Source: DASWNP01 sp036399175 (GTDB lineage: Bacteria; Acidobacteriota; Blastocatellia; Pyrinomonadales; Pyrinomonadaceae). From it: a DNA stretch of 64,000 nucleotides. Below are positions 26,601 to 33,598 of the stretch, piece by piece. The notes under the pieces are model-generated. The model saw only the letters and a program-made list of their open reading frames with translations. It did no database searches and was not told the origin of the DNA. Each line of letters begins with the position of its first letter. The first letter of the stretch is position 1. The stretch is taken from NCBI GenBank assembly GCA_036399175.1, contig DASWNP010000030.1, positions 9,839 through 73,838 on the forward strand, in the 5' to 3' direction. A program made the translations under genes and the position numbers.

Positions 26601-27281
26601 GACCCGACCATGAAGAGCGAGGCCGATACCTCTTATATCGTAATCACGAGCCCCGACGGCTCGACCTCTTTTGTCAGAGCAATCATTCGTTATAACCCGC
26701 AGAAGTGCACCATCCAGAACATGAGACACGAACTCAGACACCTGCGGGATTTCCAATCGGGAGTGGTCGAACCGAATTACTCTGCGCGCGCCAAAGATGC
26801 CAAGACCTATCAGGAGTTGCAGGGCAAATCGGCGGCGGCGGTCAAGAAGTACGCGTTGGATAATTCCGTCCCCTATGCCTCGAAGCCGCTCCCCGAAGCG
26901 GCGGAGTTTCAGGCCAATCGTTTCCTCGCGGAAATCTCCACTCACCTCGCCGACATCGAGTTGGCCGCCACCGAGAAGCCCGGCGGAGATGTCACTCTCA
27001 ACTCCGGTCTGCTCGTTCCCTATGAGCCTGTCCCCGGCACTCGTACTTACATGCCTCTCATCGACCTGGAGACGAACAACGTGAAGGGCTACGTCAGCAA
27101 GCTGGCTCGGATGCTCGCGGGCGGCGAGGTGTTTGGCCGACCCGGAGAAAAGCTTAACGAATCACAGCGCGCCCTTCTCAGAGAGCACGTGCGCGGACAA
27201 TTAAGCACCTCTCATTCAACCCTCGCCGCGAGATACCATAAGCTCGTCGGCGGAAGCCTCGAAGCCAACCTCGGCCTGTGA
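23643..27281 (+). CDS. DUF4157 protein, putative eCIS cargo with C-terminal HExxH protease-like domain
   Basis: A 1212-residue protein from GTG, 5 bases after the AAA+ stop. Residues 1-60 are polar and disordered. Residues 65-102 hold the motif shared by all three cargo proteins (LRHLQNGYGNAYVGRVIQRK). DUF4157 (eCIS core) spans about 130-207 with SRFGDDLGGVRVHTD, GRDIYFG and HELTHVLQQ. A Pro-rich linker follows, then helical regions and a Gly/Ala-rich hydrophobic stretch near 605-660. The C-terminal domain has HELRH at 1029-1033 and a later EAAEFQANRF segment that could supply a third metal ligand, as in ImmA/IrrE-like proteases. Protease activity is inference. It is probably loaded into the tube lumen. 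Confidence 0.85.
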   Translation: MSDSNHKTTPTDAAKDSAHVQPPAHESRPTGAGVAGESSSAMRFVARAMLSAGGNNPASPPGNYSALLSKLRNSSSSQLSVLRHLQNGYGNAYVGRVIQRKAVGSRPASSASRQPEEVLPLVPSGDTGRPLEARERLPLQSRFGDDLGGVRVHTDANAAAAAEALDAEAFTIGRDIYFGHERFQPATSEGRKLLAHELTHVLQQRKGTTPPSQQLLSEPDSAAEREAEQASNISEGFSPSSLTASPAAIIHRQNKTPAQTPAAPQGQKTADPSAQPTPDPSKAPADPSKSPPPAPMSLEQVVTLYDASIAQVETLQQQYPDLGIDLLFFELQNERDDLKADPARLPEAQAQITRHDSIRAGVAKVLPSIDLLRKGDYPEAPKVTLLARLDEIRNAYVQALHLSLYPAATAAYNEADKAMRFFPPFMKLTLLEHWLEEVKQIRRNYYKQIASEEDVKSGKYEQLETEVLTGKALEAAWRMLEEAYERDDVDPKAAAEIVARIDKGLEQAPLGLEISGEMEKAIHFQQVLYRSKSAYLPAAQVAMGRVSELIKRLADVQEKFLSGDKSAEADFRKLTGSPQYKEFYAEWSRFIQFGEVAVNLYMIQLSVVSASGAGTVASGALGLETGFALTAGNVARVGGVAVAESLAFTLTTRGMGYTGEEAKDLGKFGGDLAKETAWNALLFGGMRGIARHFALSGKALGEMKNLDPKELARLEKLLKLKNIGANFAALEAFGLLRHGVEKEKMMTAAEGGQMTLENALFMVVLAIAGKAGRPVIGEFKDAEAHSRFLKVFGKEIEALQTRQNKLGERAAKLIEEGNVTQESAGELVKERAAIDAEIRKIVSDATSKFKFSPKHFEPMLEQLTASGSTVEFAQFMSEAKLENVGAESYSYEYMTGERVRKFYEGRGATVEEIDTGGGRGLKVKMADGTFTILMERPPVKLEKALITDPKGGELPPEEIAGDLLAEHKNLTAIKSTFAQEGVVLHEDPTMKSEADTSYIVITSPDGSTSFVRAIIRYNPQKCTIQNMRHELRHLRDFQSGVVEPNYSARAKDAKTYQELQGKSAAAVKKYALDNSVPYASKPLPEAAEFQANRFLAEISTHLADIELAATEKPGGDVTLNSGLLVPYEPVPGTRTYMPLIDLETNNVKGYVSKLARMLAGGEVFGRPGEKLNESQRALLREHVRGQLSTSHSTLAARYHKLVGGSLEANLGL

Positions 27282-27397
27282 TGCAAACGACGCCTGTTAT
27301 TAACTCCGTGGCCTGACCTGTTTGCCCCGTTCGTCGGCGCGAACTACCGGAGCGAAACTTTGAAGGTCGAAAGCGACGAGTCTGGAAGGCTCTTGTG

Positions 27398-29461
27398 ATG
27401 AAAAGGAAATCAGAGGCCGGAGTCAGGAACGAAGCGAAGCAAGACGCCGGCGTAGTCGCGCCGGAGGCTGCGGAGGCGCAGAAAGGTTCGGAGTTGATGC
27501 TGGCCGAGCAGGTGCAGCATACGGTCGAGGCGGCGCAGGGCAGCAGCCCCGAAGCTTCGCCCGCCGAGTTTGGCGCGATGCTCGAACAGCTCTCACACTC
27601 CGAATCCATCAAGGCGGCGCTCGTCCGCCAGTTGCAGCACCGCTACGGCAATCGCTACGTCCGCAGAGTGCTGCAATCTAAAGCGCGCACGAGCCAGCCC
27701 TCGGACGCGCACGAGCAGCAGGCCGACCGCATGGCCGAACGCGTCATGCGCGCCGATAAGACCGACGCCGCGCAGACTGACGGCGAGACACGTTCCTCTT
27801 CATCGACGCACGCCGACACACCGCTCGCGCGAAAAGCGACTCCCGCGCTCTCGCAGAGCTTCGCCGCCTCGACCGATGCTGTTGCCGACGCTTCGCCCGT
27901 CGTCGGCGAGACCCTGCGCGCGCCCGGCCAGCCGCTCAACGCCTCGACGCGCAACTTCATGGAAGCGCGCTTCGCCGAAGATTTCGGCGACGTGCGCGTG
28001 CACACGGACGAGCGCGCCGCACGCTCGGCGCAGGAGCTTGAAGCCAATGCTTACACCGTCGGGCGCGACATCGTTTTCGCCGAAGGACGCTACTCGCCGC
28101 AGACCGACGCGGGGCGCGAGCTGATAGCGCACGAGCTGGCGCACGTCGTTCAGCAGGGTACGGGTGCAGCCGAGCTGTCCGTGATTCAAAGGCAACCAGC
28201 GAGCGGAGCAGGTGGGGCAGGTGGGGCGGGCGCGTCGTCCGAGCGCGACCAGGGCGCTCAGGGCGCGTCGCCCGGCGTCGCGCTTCCTCCCGTCCCTGAA
28301 CCCTTGCCCGACCCGACTCCCGAAGAGAAACGCGCGGAGCTGCTCAGTCGCTCTTACCAATCGGACGAAGAACGCTTCGCCATGAATTACGACCCCGGCA
28401 CCGGCCAGGGCTCGGCACACGTCAGTATCTTCGTCCACGTCGATTTTCAACCCTTCACCCCGCAGATGATGACCGAAGAGCCTTACGCCGAGTATTACAA
28501 GACGCACAAGCCGCCCGACCCGAAGGATTGCGTCTGGACGAAAGCGCAGGAAGCGAAATTCACGGACGACCTCGTCGCTTCGGTCGGCGGCGCGTGGAGT
28601 CGCAAGCACACGCTCTTTTGCGCCGAGCCGGGACTCGAAGACGTGTCGGCCTCGCTCGACGTTGAAGTGATGCCGATTGATAGTGCCGACGCCGCGCACG
28701 TCAAAGTCGTCGCGCAGAAGACTCCGCCCGCCACGCCGCGCTACCCCGCCCACCGTAAGAAGGGCGAAGCCACAGCCCACCTCGACTGGCGCGACCCGAC
28801 CGAGCCCGGCAAGCTCGAAGGACAGAAAGCCCACATGCAGACGGCGCAAATCGCTCCCTTCGAGCCGGGCAAGGCGACGCTGACGAAAGAGCTTGAGCAG
28901 CAGGTCGGCGCAATTCTCGGCGGGCCGCTCGCGTGGCAGTACGGCCTCGTTCGCCCCGAGACGATTAAAGAGATAATCCTCACGGGCTGGGCTTCTACGA
29001 CCAGCAACTCCGAGATGGAAGACGCCGAGCTTGCATACAAGCGCGCTCAGAGCGTGAAAGCCGCGCTCAGAGGAACCGTGCTCGACTTCGAGCCGATTAC
29101 ACTCGCGCGAGCCGGACGCCAGAACGCCAAGCCCGAGCCCCGCTATCAACGCGTCGTCGTCGAAGTCGTCGCGCAGGACGACGCCTTCAGCCAGAACGTC
29201 GCCGCGCACGAGTTCGGCCACCTCTTCGCAGGTCTCGGCGACGAATACACAGACCCCTACCGCGCCGACGGTCTGCCCGGCGACAAACCGGCGCACTACG
29301 AGCGCGTCCGCGAACAGCTCGGCGAATTGGCGGCCAAAGAACTGCTCGTCGGCAACAACGCCAACATCATGTCCGGCGGCAACCTCGTCAGACCCGGCCA
29401 CTACATCACCTTCGTCGAAGTGATGGGAAAAATGACCGGCCTGCGCTGGAAAGTTAAGTAA
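27398..29461 (+). CDS. DUF4157 protein, putative eCIS cargo with OmpA-like region and M64-like metalloprotease motif
   Basis: About 687 residues; GTG at 27395 would add one. GGAAGG lies 8 bases before the ATG. The shared leader motif is present (VRQLQHRYGNRYVRRVLQSK), then DUF4157 at about 180-260 (ARFAEDFGDVRVHTDERAA, then HELAHVVQQG). A Gly/Ala linker follows. Residues about 475-560 resemble an OmpA-like fold (FEPGKATLTKELEQQ, EIILTGWAS, KRAQSVKAALRG). The C-terminus has HEFGHLFAGLGDEYTD at about 604, close to the HExGHxxxxLxDEY pattern I associate with M64 (IgA) peptidases. This suggests a cargo that binds cell-wall or a polymer and cleaves protein. Activity is untested; the DUF4157 HELAH itself may be structural. 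Confidence 0.82.
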   Translation: MKRKSEAGVRNEAKQDAGVVAPEAAEAQKGSELMLAEQVQHTVEAAQGSSPEASPAEFGAMLEQLSHSESIKAALVRQLQHRYGNRYVRRVLQSKARTSQPSDAHEQQADRMAERVMRADKTDAAQTDGETRSSSSTHADTPLARKATPALSQSFAASTDAVADASPVVGETLRAPGQPLNASTRNFMEARFAEDFGDVRVHTDERAARSAQELEANAYTVGRDIVFAEGRYSPQTDAGRELIAHELAHVVQQGTGAAELSVIQRQPASGAGGAGGAGASSERDQGAQGASPGVALPPVPEPLPDPTPEEKRAELLSRSYQSDEERFAMNYDPGTGQGSAHVSIFVHVDFQPFTPQMMTEEPYAEYYKTHKPPDPKDCVWTKAQEAKFTDDLVASVGGAWSRKHTLFCAEPGLEDVSASLDVEVMPIDSADAAHVKVVAQKTPPATPRYPAHRKKGEATAHLDWRDPTEPGKLEGQKAHMQTAQIAPFEPGKATLTKELEQQVGAILGGPLAWQYGLVRPETIKEIILTGWASTTSNSEMEDAELAYKRAQSVKAALRGTVLDFEPITLARAGRQNAKPEPRYQRVVVEVVAQDDAFSQNVAAHEFGHLFAGLGDEYTDPYRADGLPGDKPAHYERVREQLGELAAKELLVGNNANIMSGGNLVRPGHYITFVEVMGKMTGLRWKVK

Positions 29462-29463
29462 AG

Positions 29464-29545
29464 CAGTTTTCAGTTTTCGGTTTTCAGTTTTCAGAAAAGA
29501 AACTGTATCTTCTGCTTAAAACTGAAAACCGAAAACTGAAAACTG
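29464..29545. repeat. Long inverted repeat A built from TTTTCAG heptamers
   Basis: Arms 29464-29491 and 29518-29545 are perfectly complementary over 28 bases around a 26-base loop. The arms consist of TTTTCAG units with one TTTTCGG variant. The element fills nearly all the space between two DUF4157 genes and ends 11 bases before the next ATG, so it could form a hairpin in the mRNA between them. Confidence 0.92.
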
Positions 29546-29556
29546 AAAACTCATAT

Positions 29557-32500
29557 ATGTCTGAGAAGCAGGCGCAGATTTCGAGTGAGGCGGCGCAAGC
29601 CGCGAAGGTGCAGAGCGCGCCGCAGGCGGAGCGGCAGTCGCCGGAGCATCTGGACGGCGCGTGGGGCGAGGCTCGCGCGCAAGTCGAGCGCGCCGTCGGT
29701 GCTTTCGGCGCAGCGTCGAGCCAGCAGAATCCGGCGTCGAACATCGACTCGGCGCTCGGTCGTCTGGGCGGCTCGGCCAGCGTGCGCGCAGGGCTTGTCA
29801 TGCAGTTGCAGCGTCGCTACGGAAACGCCTCGATGAGTCGTCTTATTCAGCGCAGGGCGTCGGGCGAGAAGGCGTTGGGCGAGGGAAGCGGGGCGCGCGT
29901 CGCGGCGCGGAAGCAGGATGATGGGAGAGATGCTGAAGAGGCGTCCGCGCGCGAGTTGCCGGAAGGCTTCGCCTCGTCGCTCGAAGGAACGGAGACGGGT
30001 GCGCCGCTCGATTTGTCTACGCGTCTTTTCATGGAGAGTCGTTTCGGGCAGAGCTTCGACGACGTGAGAATCCACAGCGACGCGAGCGCAGGCGAGGCCG
30101 CCCGCCGCGTGAGCGCCCAAGCCTTCACCGCCGGTCGAGACATCTACTTCGGCAGAGAGCTTTACCGTCCCGACACGCGCGAAGGACGACAACTGCTCGC
30201 GCACGAGCTGACGCACGTCGCACAGCAGCGCGCGGGTCGTGCGGCGACAGATGCCGCCGCGCCAGCTCTCAGTCTTCCCCAGGACAGTTTCGAGCAGGAG
30301 GCCGAACGCGCTGCGAGCCACGTCGTCGCGGGCGGCTCGTTCGTCGTCTCCGAGCAACCGTCGGGAGCTTCCGTCGCCTCACGCAGCATCATCGCGCGGC
30401 AGGAGAAAAAGGCGGACGACGCGGCGACGAACACGGCGGTCGGCAAGACGGGCGAGAGTGGGACGAGCGAGGCCGTGCCGGCGGATAACCAATCGCCTGC
30501 GGGCAAGATGGACACAGACCGCCTCGCCCGCATCGAGGCGATTCACGCCAAGACCTGGGTGGATAACGACGACGAAGTCGAGCTTGAGCAAATCTGGGAG
30601 AGCTTCGGCAGCAGTTTGCCGTCAGTCGCGCAGCACAATTCTGCGCTCTGGGAGGCGAGCGTCAACTACGGTGCAGACCTCTACGACATCCCGACCGTCG
30701 TCAAGCTCAGGAAGGAGTTCGCCGAAGACGTGAGAGAGACGGCGCGGCAGTATCTACACGTCAACCGCGAATACGTGCGCGACGAGATGGCGCGTCTCGG
30801 CCTCACCGAAGGCGAAGAGCAGGAGGCCGATGCGCCGACGCCCGAGCAGGATTTGTACTTACAGGAAGTGCAGCAGGCCGCCGACAAGATTGAGCAGGCG
30901 CAGGAGAAGCGCACGCAACTGGCGACGATTTACGTCGGCTACGGGCCGAACCTCAGGGGGCCGGGGCGGGGCGCGCCCATGCAGTTCGACCCGAAGCGAA
31001 AACCGAATTACCCGCTCATCGGCACTGAAGAGCCGCCGGGGCCGACCTGGGAAGAAGTCAAAGAGCAATACGACGCGCTCACCAACGTCATCAACGGTCT
31101 CGCCAGCCGTTATCCCTCGCTCTTCGCCGTCACGCGCAGCGAGCGCGTCAAAGATGTCCTGACGAACGACCCGGAGCAGGCGCGCGGCGTCGTCGAGGGC
31201 GTCCTCCGAGAAGTGCTCGCCAACATCGACGAAACCTTCGTCAAGCTCGTCCCCGACGGCGACATCGACTACTACGATTTGCAGCCCATCCACGAGCAGT
31301 TCTTCGGCGGCATGGGCGCGCCTTCCGGCAATCCCTGGGGCAGAGATTTTTATAAGAAAGTTGCCAAAGAGGATTTGGAAGAGCACGAGTCGCGCGCCTT
31401 CTGGGAGCAGCTCGGACTCTCGACGCTCGCCGCCGCCGCCTTCGTCGTCGCCGAGATTGCCACGCTCGGCACGGCCACCTTCTTCGCCGCCACCGCCGTC
31501 GGCACAACCGCCGCCGCCGCGCAGGTCGGCGCAAGCTGGGAGCAATATCTCGACCTCTCTCAAACCTCCAGAACCAACGTCACCGAAGAGACGGCGCTCG
31601 TCTCCGAAGGTCAGGCCAGCGCCGCCCTCGTCGAAGCCATCATCAACACGGCGGCCTTCTTCCTCGACATCTACGCTCCTTTCGCAAAGCTTGCGCGTGG
31701 GCTCGGCAAAACAGTTGTCAAAGAAGGCGCGGAAGCGGCGGCTCAGCAGGCGGCCAAACGCGAAGCCCTCGAAGCGAGCAGCAGAGAGGTGGCCGAGCTG
31801 GCTGCGGGCGAAGTGGCCGAGCGCAAGAGCATCAGCGACCTCAGCCGCAAGACGGCGGAAGTGGTCGAAGGCGCGGGCACGCTCGGCGCGAGACAGTTCT
31901 CGAAGATCGTGCGCGAGTTGTTCACCGAAGTCGTCAACAGAATCAAAACGTGGGCGCGCAAGGCGTACGAGATGTTCGGCTTCAAGGCTTACGTCGTCGA
32001 GATGGAAGGCGACAAGCTCGTGCTCTACGGCATCCGCTCGAAGGTCAAGCTGCTGGAATGTGATATCTCCTACCTCAACGAATACACCTTCGAGAACAAG
32101 GGTGCGCTCGGCGACAAGGTGCTCTCGCGCGAACAATTTTTAGACCTGGCGCGCAAGGCGACCAACAAGGCGATGCGCAACGCCTACCGTCGAAGCGCCA
32201 TCGAGCTATCGGAAGACATCGGCGAGATTGTCGGCGAGCGTGCGCTCAGAAAGCATCTCAAGCTCGGGGGGGCGGGCTCGCTCAAACGCCTGCACAGGGG
32301 CAGCGGCTCCGGCACCTTAGACCTCATCTACCGGCTCCCCGACGGCAGCATCGCCATCGTCGAAGCCAAAGGCGGCGCAGGCCGCATCGGCACGCGCCTC
32401 ATCGAGAAGGGCGTGCGCAGCAAGCAGGGCACGTGGGAATACCTCGAATCCATCCTCATCAGCATGGGCGAGAAACCCGGCCAGAGTAAGGTGGCCGAGG

Positions 32501-32616
32501 AAGTCTGGGAAGCGCTCGAAGCGGGCAAGGTGCAATATTATCTGACCGAGACGCCCATCGAGGAAGGCGCAAGCACGGTGACTACGACTATCAAACAATT
32601 CGATTACGACTTTTAA
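29557..32616 (+). CDS. DUF4157 protein, putative eCIS cargo with C-terminal PD-(D/E)XK nuclease domain
   Basis: The 1019-residue protein carries the shared leader motif (VMQLQRRYGNASMSRLIQRR), then DUF4157 at about 150-230 (ESRFGQSFDDVRIHSD, HELTHVAQQRAG). A long helical middle follows, with a hydrophobic stretch near 625-655 (LGLSTLAAAAFVVAEIATLG) that could cross a membrane. The C-terminal domain has SGTLDLIYRLPDGSIAIVEA and then KGG, that is D922, E936 and K938 in the spacing of PD-(D/E)XK nucleases (D-x13-E-x-K). Predicted role: nuclease toxin delivered by the eCIS. The upstream gap is filled by inverted repeat A. The gene 28 bases downstream may encode a protective or accessory protein. 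Confidence 0.85.
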   Translation: MSEKQAQISSEAAQAAKVQSAPQAERQSPEHLDGAWGEARAQVERAVGAFGAASSQQNPASNIDSALGRLGGSASVRAGLVMQLQRRYGNASMSRLIQRRASGEKALGEGSGARVAARKQDDGRDAEEASARELPEGFASSLEGTETGAPLDLSTRLFMESRFGQSFDDVRIHSDASAGEAARRVSAQAFTAGRDIYFGRELYRPDTREGRQLLAHELTHVAQQRAGRAATDAAAPALSLPQDSFEQEAERAASHVVAGGSFVVSEQPSGASVASRSIIARQEKKADDAATNTAVGKTGESGTSEAVPADNQSPAGKMDTDRLARIEAIHAKTWVDNDDEVELEQIWESFGSSLPSVAQHNSALWEASVNYGADLYDIPTVVKLRKEFAEDVRETARQYLHVNREYVRDEMARLGLTEGEEQEADAPTPEQDLYLQEVQQAADKIEQAQEKRTQLATIYVGYGPNLRGPGRGAPMQFDPKRKPNYPLIGTEEPPGPTWEEVKEQYDALTNVINGLASRYPSLFAVTRSERVKDVLTNDPEQARGVVEGVLREVLANIDETFVKLVPDGDIDYYDLQPIHEQFFGGMGAPSGNPWGRDFYKKVAKEDLEEHESRAFWEQLGLSTLAAAAFVVAEIATLGTATFFAATAVGTTAAAAQVGASWEQYLDLSQTSRTNVTEETALVSEGQASAALVEAIINTAAFFLDIYAPFAKLARGLGKTVVKEGAEAAAQQAAKREALEASSREVAELAAGEVAERKSISDLSRKTAEVVEGAGTLGARQFSKIVRELFTEVVNRIKTWARKAYEMFGFKAYVVEMEGDKLVLYGIRSKVKLLECDISYLNEYTFENKGALGDKVLSREQFLDLARKATNKAMRNAYRRSAIELSEDIGEIVGERALRKHLKLGGAGSLKRLHRGSGSGTLDLIYRLPDGSIAIVEAKGGAGRIGTRLIEKGVRSKQGTWEYLESILISMGEKPGQSKVAEEVWEALEAGKVQYYLTETPIEEGASTVTTTIKQFDYDF

Positions 32617-32643
32617 GATGCGTCTCCCTTGAGGTTGAAAGCG

Positions 32644-33432
32644 ATGGCCGAGCACTCGGATTTCGACATCGAGCTAATCAGGGAAAATCTCTCTGCGACG
32701 AGAGAGCGCCTGCGTCGCAAACAGCTTGCGCCCGCCCCCGACCCCGCCCAAGACCCACGCGCGCAAGCCAAACACTACCGCACCTACCGCGACGCCCTCA
32801 TCGCCGCCGGCCTCGCTTCAGCCCTCGGCGAGCCCGAAGAAGAGATAAAAGAACTGCTTGCCACCGCCGCCCGCGCAGCCCTCCAGGTCTTTCGCCTCCG
32901 GGGCACGCTCGCCGGTCATATCACGCATCTCGCGGAAGAAAAGGAAGGGAGGGAAGAGGTCTTCGTCGATGAATCTCTCACCAACCCCTTGCATCACACT
33001 CAAGCCATCTACGCCGCTCTCGCCGCCCGTCTTCAGGAAGAACTCCAGGCGCTTTCCTCCATCAACCCGGACAAATACCAGACCGACCAGGTAGAAGTTT
33101 CCCCCGTCCTCGACCGCTACAATCGCATCCTCGTCCGCGTCCTCGGCTCTAAGTCTCCAGCTTCTATTCAGGATGAACTCCAACAACTAATCTCCCAACA
33201 CCGCCACACCCCCGACCCTCACGACCAATACTGGCTCGCCCAGGCCGCCGTCCTGCAAAGCATCCTCCAATCCGACCCCCACGCCACACAAACCACCCTC
33301 GCCCACCTGAAAGAGACGCTCGCCAACTACTACGCCGGCCCCCACCATCGCAACAGCCCCGAACGTTTCCTCCAACTCCCCCTCCGAGCCCTCAACGCCC
33401 TCGCCGAAAAGCTCCAGGTTCCGAAGCACTGA
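32644..33432 (+). CDS. Unknown helical protein downstream of the nuclease cargo, possible immunity protein
   Basis: The 262-residue protein starts at ATG 32644, which has GAGG nine bases upstream; a longer TTG start at 32629 is less likely. It is all-helical by pattern, with a repeated Leu/Ala texture (ALIAAGLASALGEPEEEIKE, AALQVFRLRGTLAG, LQLPLRALNALAEKLQVPK). No signal peptide or catalytic motif is visible. The C-rich wobble usage (many CCC and CAC codons) differs from the cargo genes before it. Its position 27 bases after the nuclease-like cargo gene suggests protection of the producer cell, or a loading adaptor. The texture recalls helical immunity proteins in general, but I could not tie it to a family. 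Confidence 0.6.
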   Translation: MAEHSDFDIELIRENLSATRERLRRKQLAPAPDPAQDPRAQAKHYRTYRDALIAAGLASALGEPEEEIKELLATAARAALQVFRLRGTLAGHITHLAEEKEGREEVFVDESLTNPLHHTQAIYAALAARLQEELQALSSINPDKYQTDQVEVSPVLDRYNRILVRVLGSKSPASIQDELQQLISQHRHTPDPHDQYWLAQAAVLQSILQSDPHATQTTLAHLKETLANYYAGPHHRNSPERFLQLPLRALNALAEKLQVPKH

Positions 33433-33558
33433 AACGACCTCGCTTGAATCTCTCACAGAAGAGTCAACTGCACCGCCGAACTGCGAAGCGTCCGATAACG
33501 CCGACCTGACGACGCGCCTGTCCGCCTGACTTGGCGCAACGCGTCGCCAATATCATTC

Positions 33559-33587
33559 TTGATGAGAAAGGCGAAAGGTTCTATAAG
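33559..33587 (+). promoter_or_regulatory. Candidate sigma70-type promoter for the MHS transporter gene
   Basis: TTGATG (33559-33564), 17 bases, then TATAAG (33582-33587). The predicted transcription start would fall only about 5 bases before the ATG at 33599, and no ribosome binding site is seen, so the mRNA may be leaderless. Support is by consensus only. Confidence 0.4.
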
Positions 33588-33598
33588 AATCCGAAACT

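Noticed and set aside
23643..32616. Reading DUF4157 HELTH/HELAH as the catalytic protease of these proteins
   Set aside because: The motif occurs in all DUF4157 proteins regardless of C-terminal domain, so it is probably structural or processing-related; the C-terminal motifs are better toxin candidates.
1..33432. Prophage or type VI secretion system
   Set aside because: No capsid, portal, terminase, holin or integrase genes, and no TssJLM membrane complex or ClpV; LysM baseplate, Afp15-type ATPase and DUF4157 cargo indicate eCIS.
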